Assembly (NCBI GenBank): GCA_002633005.1 | Contig: NMRA01000035.1 | Span: 1,421,178-1,485,177 of the forward strand | Direction of reading: 5' to 3' | Source of the DNA: Phoronis australis | Taxonomy: Eukaryota > Phoronida > Phoronidae | DNA: 64,000 nt | Part shown: in pieces, positions 1 through 12,700 of the stretch | Numbering within the stretch: position 1 is the stretch's first letter | Layout of the letters: every line of letters begins with the position of its first letter | Program-made: the position numbers and the translations under genes | Notes under the pieces: model-generated | The model's database searches: none | Told to the model about the DNA's origin: nothing | The model's input: the letters and a program-made list of their open reading frames with translations, nothing else

Positions 1-601
1 CATATTTGTTCTTCTATAGCACCATCGTCACTTTCTAAACTTTGCATGAACTGAAACTGGTTGCAAAAACGCCGGAAATCCCTCTCTCAGTTACCCTGCT
101 CCAAATGCTGAAGCTAAACCAATATGACAAAGTGACTTCACAGGCTCGGTCTGAAGCCTTCAGGAAGTCACTTCTTCATCAGTCTCAGTGAGGAACAAAA
201 TAAGACCTAAGTAAAAAGTACTGTTGCCTTTTCAAAAGAAGGCGCAGGTTTAATGCTCTTTAAGTGAAATGACCAACAGCGTGGGATTTGACCTGATCAC
301 GCACGCTGCCGTGTATTTTGAAGGATGAAGAACCCGTTACTACAGTGTTCACCTAGAGATGATCGTTTTCCAATCTTAAGACATTAGTACCTCCACCGAG
401 GGTTGCATTATTCAGTATATCCTGTAATTCAACGTAAGCAGCCTTCCTTTCCAATCCCGCGTTAGTCATGCTTGACTATTTCACTAGCTACACAAAGTTT
501 TCAGGCATGCTCTAAACATACTTTTTACATCTTATTCATTGCCGAGCAACTAAACCCAATGGCTTATTTTCTTTCGAATTATACTGATAATTGAGACTTA
601 C
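1..601. other. Intron of LLGL after exon 16, continuing beyond the window
   Basis: This sequence follows the GTAAGT donor after position 602 on the minus strand. I see no further LLGL exon, no repeat with clear termini and no other gene here. Confidence 0.6.
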
Positions 602-794
602 TCAGCCGAGGCCGAGGCCTCAGCCTTTGGCGCCTCTTCAGTCTTTGGCGTCTCAGCAGCTGCGGCGGGGGTGGACGCTGAATGGTGGCGCTGGTGTCTG
701 CCAGACACACGCTTCTTGATACGACGGAATGAATCACGCAAACTCTTCTTGAACGACTTGCCCCGGGCAATCGTTGGCTCGCCACCACTAAGAT
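602..794 (-). CDS. LLGL: LLGL exon 16: aPKC phosphorylation loop
   Basis: Acceptor TCTTTCTAG precedes 794. The exon codes for about residues 641-705: a basic stretch [19 protein letters not shown] and then an Ala/Glu/Thr-rich tail. Serines at about 654, 658 and 662 are spaced by four, like the aPKC target serines of fly Lgl and vertebrate LLGL. A second acceptor (TTAG) 8 nt further in would shift the frame and is rejected. The exon ends at a perfect GTAAGT donor; if that intron were retained, a TAA overlapping the donor would stop translation at once. Confidence 0.93.
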
Positions 795-3700
795 CTAGAA
801 AGACGGAAATACAGGTCCATTATTAATATCAGAATATATTCTGTTGAGTTTTTTTTGAATACTTTAGTTTTGGGGATAAAGCACAAAACCAATATGTTTC
901 CCAAATGGACACGATAGCCATAAATTGGCCACAACAGGAAGATACACCAACGGTAATTCCCTAATGTATTTTGCACAGCTGCGGTGTGCAAAATAAACTG
1001 AATATACATAGTTGACTAAGTAACCCACCATTGCCAACTTCCGATGTGTGAATTTAATGAAATTAGATATGATCCCAATCCTGCAGAAGAGTGTGGGAGA
1101 TCCAACTCACCGTGAGGGTTGAGGGTACACTTCGTCACCACTTCCTTCTTCTGCAGATAGTCAAACAGCGCAAAGCCATAGGCTGTGCCGGCAGCAACTC
1201 TGTTCAAAAAAGAGAATGGTAGCCAATCGGATACATACTTAATAGACAGTTCATTCATGAGGAAACAAAGAGAAATGAGCAGTGATCTCTTCCAAACTTA
1301 AAGATATTAAAAAAATCAAACAGTCATTATCGCAAGAGACAAGCTGGGCCAAATGCAGTGAAACATTGGAGATTGAACACAAAATTTGACCAATTCTGTG
1401 GCATTCTACGAGTAAATTTTCAAAAAAATTTATGCATGGTTGGTCAATCTGTAACTTCACTTTTGTGGCCCAACCTAAAAACAGTGCGTTGGTATGTTAA
1501 AAGTATCACCCAACTGTACCAATCCAGTAATTCAATAACTAGATGTACTGGGGGCCATAAACCGTCGACGGACGCACCAACCCACCATCACAACAAAAAA
1601 ATGCCAAAAGTCACCACTCACAGTTGCCATTCGCTGTGGGCAGCCAGAGCGGTGCAGGCGGCTGGTGGTGATAGCTGCATGATGCCGAGAGGCTGAAAGC
1701 CGGCAGGGAACGTCAACTCGCCCTCCTGGGTGCTCAGCGCCTCGTGACCTTTCCAAACGAAGTTGTCGCAGTCTGACACCACGTTGACCGTGACGGCGCT
1801 GACCTCTTGTGAGCGTTCTTCACGCTCCATCTGCATGACAACTACCTGACCTGCTGTGCCGGCAACCACAAGCACCTCGCTGATCGGGCAGAGAGTGATC
1901 TTTTGGATACCCAGTCGTGGGTCATCGCTGTATGGGTCGAAGGTGCCCACCTGCAAAAAGAAAACTGTGTTTTAATAAAAACAACCACATTGACTTGAAA
2001 TCAAAGCAAACTTTTACATTTATTTCAATAAAATTTAAAAAAAAACAGGAAAGGGTCATCGTAAGTTGTAGATGAACACAGCTTGATTTGATCAATCCTA
2101 CGGACACAAATAATGATAATGTAAGTTTTAGGAAGATTTCAAAAGGAAAGCGTTATGAGGCAAGTACACAACGATTAATTCGATTTGGCAAATACCATTG
2201 ACACTTGTGCTATATATTCACTTACACTTCCCACTCTACACAACACTGCACTCCCTTATCATATTATTGACAACAGAGCACTTCCATTAACACTGCGTAC
2301 CTTCCTGAAGGGGGGCCACTCTTCGTCCCCCTCGTTGGCGGTTGTGTCGCACTGGTTGTGCTCCCCAGCGAACATGTTGGACGTGCTCAACTTGTAGAGC
2401 AGTCGCATGGAGACACTCGACGCATCCCAGAACCTGACTGTACCGTCTTCATGTCTGGAAAGAACAAGAAATGGAAAAATTTAACTGACAGCAAATTGCG
2501 GACAATGTCGAAAAACAAAAATTAAGCGCAACCGATATCCACCAGTCTCTATAAACCATGCTCTTGTGTTGAGGCATCAATTTTATCCACATACATATTT
2601 GGGTCATTGCATTCTTGTCCTAAATATTGGTTACAATAAATTGCATGGTATTTTCCGGAGAGCCATACTGCATTGGTGACTGAAACTAACCCACCATTAA
2701 TCTGTCATTTTTTCTCAAGCCTGATAATTATGTCTAACCAGAAGGAAGGGACAAGGTGGAGACATTCTAGAGTGCAATATATAGAGAAATCAAATACACT
2801 ATTCGATGACGTTGAGTATGATGATGATGATGGTAACAAAAATGATGATAAGAAACAGCTTCGTACAGCAACACTTGGCAAGAATGGACGGAAAGCGAGG
2901 ATGATAATGAGCGAATATGATAATGATTACAAAAATGATCAAGAAGTAGTCTTGTACAGTAAATGATAAACCAACCAACTTTCCTTACCCAGTAAGAAGA
3001 AGGTCTTTTGAGGAGGGTGATTCATCCAGGTTCTTACCGCCACTGATGGGCCACTCCTGCAACACAAACAACGGAATACAACGCCAGCACATTTTGGGCT
3101 TGGAGAAGGTAACCAGGCTGCATAGTGGTTTAGAATAATTTGTACAGTTGTATATCGTTGGTGTCATTCGCACACAATACGTCTTTTGAAATTGACATGC
3201 AAGGTCAGTGTAAGTAGTTCTTGGTGAACCCTGCTCTTAGTACACAACTGTTCCAGTTGGACTGTAAAAGTAAACACAGCTTAACAAAGGGTTTATGGTC
3301 CTGGCTTAGAAGAAATTGTTTTACTACCCCCCCCCCCCTTTGAATAGCCCGGTGCGGAATGGAGTCAGAAGTAGGTGGAAGCAAAAGTCTCAGTACAAGT
3401 TCATATAAAGCACAATTCCCACAAAACATTTTGTTTTCATTTTCTACTTATTGTCCCACAAAACTTAAAGCAATTTTCGCTACAAGTTACGCCAAACAAA
3501 ATTGAAAGTACGGCCTTGTGATGTGGCTCCGTATTAAAGGTCATCTATAGTATATTGATCTGTAGAAATTTTCCATCAGTTTTAAGTCAACATGAGTTTT
3601 TCATACATGAAACCACATTTACCAAGTTTTCACAAATGCCTGTGGCTTCATCCCTGGCAAGGCTGTGCAATAAAACACAACTGGGATAATGAGATTTCAT

Positions 3701-6700
3701 GTGTCCAAACTTCAGATATTCCTAATGATATATTGAGACAAAGACAAAACTCTAATCTCACCCTGTCAGAGTGCTTTGACAGCTGGGCATTGCCAGCATC
3801 GACAATCTTGTTCCAGAGCGCTTCTGGCAGACTGCTGACATGGTGCGAGGCAGTGATGGCCGACGAGTGCATGCTACACATGTACGGCTGTCTGAATGTG
3901 GGCCAGCCTTCTGATTGGAGGTCAATAGCGACGATCTCCTCCTCCGCTAGCACCATCAGGGTGTGCGGGTCGTCAAACTCTGGTAACGATACAAATGAAT
4001 GGCGGTTAGACAACAGTTTTTCTCAATATGGACATTGAGATGAAAAATTTGAAGAAAGCATAATCTAACAACTGCTTGTCTGGAAATGTAGTCAACAACA
4101 ACAAGAGAAAACATGAGGAAAGTTTTCACAAGTGATGATCTCAAATGAAGAGAACAGACGCAAAAAAACAAAATGATTTTTCACTTTAAGGATACCTATC
4201 ACTAAGTTCCCATTGAGTTTCTACTACACATTTGCATTGACCTAGTTTTCATCATTATAATTCCCACACAAATTGAGTACCTCTGTCATTCAATTTGTGA
4301 TACAGCACGCAAAATAATTCTTTCCCTCCATGAAATTTTCTCCGTCAAGTCCATTTTCATTTCACATTTAGTATTTCCACGTACAGGAACTACTTTCATA
4401 CCTCAGGCTTTTTATATCATGAGTGACACTATGCTTTCACACAACACAGCAACCGGTAACACCAGCCTCACACTATACAACATATAGCTCATGTCCAAGC
4501 AGCTGGTGACACCAGCCTCAAGAACAAAACATTACCAGCAGGCTCCTCGTCATCCGATCTCTCATTCGCCCCACAAAGTACGATGTAGTCGACGACCTTG
4601 GAAGTGAAGTCGAATGCGACTAACTTCTCCCCCTGTCTCACAGTGATTGTGTTGTGCTCGCTGTAGCCAGCCCGGGGCATGCCACCCGAGAAGATGATGA
4701 AAGGGTCACTGGAAAATGTGATGTATGGAAGGGTTGTTAAGGTTATGAAGTACCCCAGAAAAATGTCCAACTTTAGAGCATTAATATTGGAGATGGGTGA
4801 TGGATTTCCAATCCTCAGGCACTATGCTTTATGCACAGTTCTCCAAATAACCGTTACGAATTGTTTTTAAAGTGTAACAGTTTTGTATGGGAACAAACTA
4901 GACATTTGTGAATTTCAAGAAAAAACTCAACAGTGACATCAGCAAAAACGAAATGATAATTCAGAGCACCGTTTTAGAGATTTCACACGACCCAGCTGGT
5001 GGCAAATTGATAAGTTAAAAATCAAGTTCCGCAGAATTTCTACTTTCAGAAACTATACGCATTAACTGATTTGAAATTTAGACTTTTGTAAATATTTGGC
5101 AAAACCCACAGATTTGTTGATAAGGTCCTTACTTACATAACCATAACTGTTGGTTAGTACAATGCTCTGACCAATTAAAAGAAGATGGGTGTAAAGATGT
5201 GCGTGCACCAATCTGAACACAGTCAGATGTTAAGTAGCAAAACTACAGTCGGAAGAAACGTGAGAAAAAATGATAACGTCAGGAGAAAGTCGGACACTTT
5301 GGACATTGCTGGCAGCGCAAAGACATACTTGGATTGTACGTCAAATAAAAAAATATTGCCTGTGCTTTGGACTATTTTGACTGAAGCCTCAGTCTGCTTT
5401 TAGAAAATAAATTGTTCATAATCTTTCCATGACACTGAGACACAAATTTAACAGTGACAGCCTGCTTGTTCACAAAATTACACAAAACATGTAATTTTCT
5501 GCTAACATTATTTCAATACAGCACCTCCAGTTGACAAATCCATGAAAAACAATGACGACAAGTAAGAAAATGCATGGAAGTATTTATCCTTAAATGACCT
5601 TGAAGTCTAGGTTTCACAGTACTAAATAACACTAACTTGACAATTTAAGTGATTTATTAAAATCTTCTGACAAACACACTATACCTGTCATTCAATTTTT
5701 GTACAAAACTTTAAAGCTTCATTTCGCAATGTTTAAATGGCTAAAGCAAACATTGTACAAGGCCTTTTACTCTTGTCAGAATACTGGAGAAATTAAGCAC
5801 ATGTCAAACTGAACTTACGCTTTGGATGTGGCCCACGCAACTTTGTTGATGGCTTTACAAGGAAATGGGCCTGAAAGACAAATAACAAAAATGTCACGTC
5901 ATAATTCACTAGACAGAATAAGGTTAGCACAGTGCTAATGAGGAGAAGCCCTTAACAGCACTCAATGAAACGGAGGATATAATGAGTTACTATGCAACAA
6001 TGTAATTGCAGTCAATAACGGAGGTCTTTAAACTGAAACGTTGGGGAGTTGCTTGCCATGAATTTGTCTCATACACTTATCAGCAGGGCAATAAAAATGA
6101 AAAATAGCTTGAGGGAGTGAAGGCGCATTACTGCTCTTTATTTGAGATGGTGGTATGCATTCGCTCACGGAGATGATTTAGTATCGCCAACAATATTCAT
6201 TCTACGAGTTGGGAAAGTCAGAATTTTTATCAACTTTATTACCTATAACGGACAATTGAAGAAATGCAAAAATGTCAAAGCAAATTATACTCGAATAACA
6301 CTCAAGGTTTACACATCTGCAAAGTGACGCATTCCCAGTCTCCTCAAAGGTCAGATCACAAGAACATATCAAAACAATCAGAACAAACACATCAAGTGTG
6401 TTTTGGTTCCTACAACTTAAAAAATTGCTAATAACAGAAAAAGTTTCAATGCTGACATTTACTTAGAAGAGAAAAATCAACATCTGCAGATGATGAATGG
6501 TAACACAATATCCTAAAGCGTACTTTGGATTCAGACACTAGGTAAACAGTGGTTAAACTGATCATCTTAGAAACTCAATAAACTGCACTACACACAGCAT
6601 TGATATTATGCTATCACGTGTTTGTGCCACCAATATATGTGCTTACGTTCTCAAGAAGAAAAAAGGCATGGTAAAAACGAATGGTCTACAAACGAATACT

Positions 6701-9700
6701 ATGTATGTTCACATTTGCCTTACTGCTTTTCACGATGGTCACACGCCAAAGGCTGGAGTTTTGACCATTAAACAATCACTACAGGATCACAATGCCCACA
6801 TTCTATCGACAAGTCACAACATTTTAACATAACCATCTAACAGTAAGAAAATGAATATCGCACTGGTTAGAAGACATACAAATTTTCGAATGCAATTTTT
6901 TCCAATGTCTGAACTGGATCTGATTAGGTGCCATGTTATCACTGCAACAGTGTATTCAGACACTGCATGAATGCATCAAATGTACCAGACACCCTATGAA
7001 TGCAGCATCAAATTAACAAATGACACTGCCAAAGCTGTCTCAGTGTACATGGCATGTGAACACATAGTGCACCAGAGACACTGATTCAGGATACTGAACA
7101 ACGTGTGAACACTGTATCAGTGTACCACATACCATTTGAACACAGCATCAATATACTAGATACCGTGTGAACACTTTACCATATGAACACTGGAAACCAT
7201 ATGAATCTTGCGTCAGTGTACTAGACACCATGTGAACCTTGAAGCAGTGTATCAAGACACCATATGAATGCAATGCTGCATTAGTGTGCACGACGAAATC
7301 AAGAGCACGTTCTATGCTGTCACAATGGAGTTGTTAAACACCCAACTTACCATACTCCACAGTGGGCTGGTTCTTGGGCTTGGTGGAGTCGTCAGTTGCC
7401 CAGATGATGTAGCTACCGTCAGCATGGGCACTCATGAACTGGGTGCCATCACGGTGCCATGACAATGACTCAAGTTGCTAGGGATACGAAAGAAAAAATT
7501 AAGAACAAGTTCGTAATCCAGCGGGTTTCATATTTCATTATCCACATGACTGACTATGTAATGTCCAATGGTCTATTTGTGAAACAGAATCCAAATATTT
7601 GCACTGACAACATCAAGAGAAAAAACGCTTTTCTTGGAAATGTTGAGGGATCAACCAATAATGCTTCAGGGCTGAAAAATGAATCTTTACAGAACAAGTC
7701 TACTCTGCTCTGGGCGTTGGGAACAAATCAATTCCGAAATAAGATGGTTTACATACAGTATAGAAACGTGTCAATTTGGCAATGTCCATCATTACATTCT
7801 TAACAATGTAAGGCCAATCATTTTAAAAACTGAATAACAGTACTGGTGGTGGTGTGGTGGTGGTGGGGTGCTGGTGAAGTGGTGGTGGTGGTGGTGGTGA
7901 TGGTGGTGGTGGTGGTGGTGGTGTGGTGGTGGTGAAGTCGTGGTGGGGTGCTGGTGAAGTGGTGGTGGTGGTGGTGGTTTTAATTTATTGACCACTTGGG
8001 TACGTAAAGAATTTAAGTATAAGTAAGGTAGGCATGAACAGGAATAAAAGACAACAAATAGCAAAAAATTTATTAAGCTGAATAACTAAAAATGTACCAT
8101 AACTACATTTGAGGTCGCGATGACTACTACACAGGCATAGTACAACATATTGGATGCTATCAAAAAAAAATTTTGCCCGATTTAACCGACTAAGTCCTAA
8201 ATTAGGCATTTCACTCTCAGTCTCATAATATTCCGCTTCCGCTACCATCCCAAGTCAATGCATACATGTGCCATTATCGAATTGGCAAATTTAGGGTTCG
8301 ACAACATCAATGAATTCTAAAGCATTTGCCCGTGTCGCTGGTTCTCACTGGTAACACAAATAGAATCCTATCACGGTGAGGAATATTGCCAGCGACTTTA
8401 TGGTAATCAAAGGTCTTTGATTTTTGCTATTAGCCTGCCAACAGGGTGAAATATAGCTTTAACAAAGGGTTTTTAATACGTGCTCACCTGTGTGGCATTG
8501 TAGGTCTGGTCAGCGTTATTCTCCTTGTTATCCCACAGTACGATCAATCCACGGTTATATCCAATGAGGAACTGCAAATCACAAGATAGTTGATTACAGT
8601 ATTGTATATACACAACATGCCACCCACTTACGTCGTTTCCATTTTCCATGACATACAATTTTCTGCAACTCATTTTTCCCAGGAAAAGAAGAGGAAAACC
8701 AAAGTATGTGGTGATTATGACAAAATAGACCATCACAAAAAATTGCCTTTCTGCACAGAAGACTGAGTGACCAGGTTCTCAATATTGACGTGCAAGATAT
8801 TGCATAGACGAAAATAACCTTTTGAATATCAAGATTCTTGATGGTGAAAAATATCTTCAGGTTAAACAGTTCCCAAGTATGAATGTTTCAAAAACGATGG
8901 TACAAAGCGTATTTGTTCTGGCTGCTTAAGCCAATAACTATGCACTATATTGTAACTTTCAGTTTCTAAATACACGTATTCAAGACGTAGGTGGGACACT
9001 TACTACGAGTGTTCAACACCACAGGTTTGAGGGAAAAAACAGTTGCGCACAGTCACTTTTAAAGAGCTGTTCATTGGTAATCTATTTCAGCGAGACACTG
9101 AACTTTTAAGACGATTGCTTAGACCGAAATATTCACAAAAACTAAATCAAAGAGACACCCCGTTTACACCACAAATATAAACCCAGGTCATTTCCAACAT
9201 GGACAACACATACTCAAAAAGATAATCAAACACAGGCATCGTTATTGGAAACACTGCAACAAAGACAATAAAATCACGAGCTGCTTCCATTCAACACGAT
9301 GCAAAAGACAGCAAGAGATGCCAAGTACTTCGAGAATAAACTGACAAACGATGTTCAGATACGGTGACATAGGTCCAAATTACTAACCGTCTCAGAATGA
9401 GAATCAGTGAAGTGAACACAGAGGACAACTGACCCAAATACAACTATATCAAAGAAACTGACAGCCCGAGGCATGCCCACTCTACCAAACCCACAAACGA
9501 AACTGGACACCTACTCTTTGAGAGCTGCAGACAAATAACAGTCGGTGACTGTGCATAGACAATGAACACTTTGGAATCTTTTTTTGAATTAACCTCTTTC
9601 TTCTAGTGGCAGATCGCGTTACCCTGTTGACTTTGAACAAGTCAAGAGATTGTGAACTTCTCAACTGAGACAAAATTGTGATGTGTGAAACCATATTCCA

Positions 9701-12700
9701 TTGACGTTTACCACTGTACATAAACGAAGTACTTTGATTGCGTGAAACCGAAGACAACAGTCAACAATTAGTAGTGGCTTGACAAGACACCAACTGAAGA
9801 TAACTCATTACAGACAGAATCCACCTCTGTATTGGAAAGGTAAGTAAAAACACCAGTTATATCGATGGTAATGAATGATGATCAAATGAAGAAATGAATA
9901 ATCTGCGATAATATCAAACAAGAAATCACATTTTCTTCACGTCAAACAGAACTTTGTTTTGAATAGTTTTATCACATGTAACATGAAGTGAGAAGTCACC
10001 AAATGAAGTTGTGTCTATACAAAAGGCAGTGGATTGAAGAAAGAATTAACAATTACCATAGCTAGACCACAGGCATTATGTCCATACTAAACCACACTAT
10101 CGGTCCATTCTTCTGCAGCCTAATATTAAATGTAAAACCCCTACCCAGTAAAGCCCTAGATAGTTGTATACTTGTCTAAATACTGGATGAATTTATAAAA
10201 TGGATATTTTTGGTGAGGAGAGTAATATAAGAGAAACCAGTTGCAAAGCACGCCATCAGATTCACTGGCTCTGTTGTAGCAGTCTAACACTCTGCCGCCG
10301 AGCAACGTCCCTAGCACTAAACAGCAAGGGTAATATTTACTGCATTTAAATGGCTAAGACACCAGCCATGATCTTAGCAAATGTTGGGGAGAACTGGTCA
10401 ATTGTAATAAACTAAAAAAACACCGCGGACTTTATTGTTTTATAGCTCTGGTCAAAAGTAATAATTTCAAGACATCTAACCCATCAAACAATAATTCCAA
10501 AAATCTGTTTTCCGCCATAAAACCAATAATGACCCTTTGGCATCTGATCTACGGGAAACTGTTTCTATACGAAAGCCAGAAGACTGAAAGACAGTTGCTC
10601 CGTTTTGGATTGAAAGCTTAGACGACAGGCACAATGCTGCCAGTACATACACTGTCTGCAGTCCGATGTCAAATGCAAACTGTCACATTGTTCTGAATCA
10701 GTGAGGTCCTAATACAATAATTGACTACTTCACTTAAATATGTGATGAATTCACTCAATTTATTTTGAATCCAGACGATGCGCAGAATACTAAGTAAATG
10801 ACGAGCTAAAATCAATATCAAATTTAATGCAGTAACACTTGATGACCAAGTAGTAGACAGATTGATTATTGCAAAATCAATGCTTAACATTGACCACAAA
10901 TTTCAACTCGGAAATAACTTCACTCAATTTCCTTGCTATTTTGCTATCACATATGATGACAGCCCACACATCAGTTCATTTTTTCCAAATGATGGAACAA
11001 AACTCCTATTCAACATTTCCTTTGGCCATAATTTTGTTCCTTTACAGTTAATTGGAATGAGCTGCTTACCAAATCGACCTCATGTAAAGTATAAGCACCA
11101 TCAGAATTCCAATTTTGAATGCCACACATGAAATGCTTCACAGCACTTTCTGGGCTTCACTTCTTTACTATACGACATATTTTCCAGAATGAACATTTAA
11201 AAAGACCTAGGGTTATCCTTAACACACCTCTCTTTAATATTTTTACTCAAACACAGCTATCTCTGTACTTGAACAATTTTTGTATTGAGTCAACTCAAGT
11301 ATTGCAGAATAGCCATTTCTGGAGAATGTGAAGCGCCACCTACAGTTCAACTGTGACTTGGATGGAGACTCAGAGCACCGACATTCCACCATGTTTAACA
11401 ATAGCTTGCGATCACCACTTCACCAAATTATCTGTTATAGAAGTGGTAATCGAATGATTCACACAAAAAAGATTAATATCCTATACTGTCCACAAATTTA
11501 AGAAATGGCATTACGTTTCCATCGACTCGGTCCATCTTTTCCACTAGAATTTGAAATTGGGCCCAGCAAATACAGCTCTTTTGGGCTCTAGCAAAGTTAA
11601 AGAGTTATTGGTCAGTTGTTCGCTATTGCAAGCGCTTGTTGAGACTAAGTGGGATCCTAGAACAAAGTGGCTAATTCGGAAGATCATACTTCAGAAATGA
11701 GATCGGATTCATGCCGAACTTTCAGATACTGTGCTTTGTGCATTTTTCTCCAAAACAACGTTAGGAGTTGTTCTTAACAGGGCTTGGAATGACCATTGAC
11801 ATAAAACGCGGAAACTTTTACGGCCCAAAACATGCGCCCTACCCAGCCTTGAAATAGACGATGTGAACCTTTCGCCGAAAAAAATCGGTAGGACTAAAAA
11901 AAAAATGTTACCACCATCAGTAGCATGCGTCTGCGTCTTTTTATCTCATCCATCCACTCCTCCACTCCCACCCCCATGCATTTTTGGCTGCAGAGCTGTA
12001 GTATTTGTCACCGCGGTTTACAATCACACGAGACGCCATTGAAAATCCCACCACTCTATCCCAGATGCCCCGGCAATGTTGACAATTTACGTTCCTCCGA
12101 AACATAAAGAGCAACTTCCGCTTTTCGAGGTGAACGTCGTCGGCAACGCCGCGGTAAGAAAGGAATTTGCCGCAGAAATTTTATATCAAATCAGATTTTT
12201 TTTACGCGGAAATATAATAAAATGCGCGTACAGAACATTTGAAAAAAGCGGAAATCCGCGTTTCCGCGGAAAATTCCAAGCCCTGTTTTAAAATGTTCCA
12301 CTTTTGCATGAGAGGCCATCAAAAGTAATTTCATGATTTTTCTGAAAAAACTCATAAGTAGCATGAAATGAAGATGATCATTTAGAAAACTGAAACAGCA
12401 TTTTTGAGACTTCATCTTGATAATCTATAAGCAATGAAATTTGGTTGTTTTAGTGTTACAATTGATTGGCCAAGAAAGTACCGCTGGCTGTTTTCGGCTA
12501 AATTTTTCTAAGATATGATCACCTGTCCTAATTTCTGTGAAATTGATATCAAGTTAAAAAATCAGATTCTACAAACTTTCTACAAAAAAATCAAATTTTA
12601 CAGGCTTTCCACCTTCAGAAAATACAAATACTTCAACAGAATTAAAAACTTTTGTAGACATTTGGCAAAACACACAGATAAGTTGATGAGGTGTAACACA

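Noticed and set aside
579-788. Alternative frame of LLGL exon 16 (Arg/Pro-rich)
   Set aside because: It needs the acceptor 8 nt downstream and loses the conserved [11 protein letters not shown]; the upstream acceptor gives both phase and homology.
2673-2966. 97-codon acidic frame in an LLGL intron
   Set aside because: On the opposite strand from LLGL, based on GAT repeats, with no recognisable motif.
7792-8064. Open frame rich in His and Pro on the minus strand
   Set aside because: It is the translation of the TGG/CCA microsatellite in an LLGL intron.
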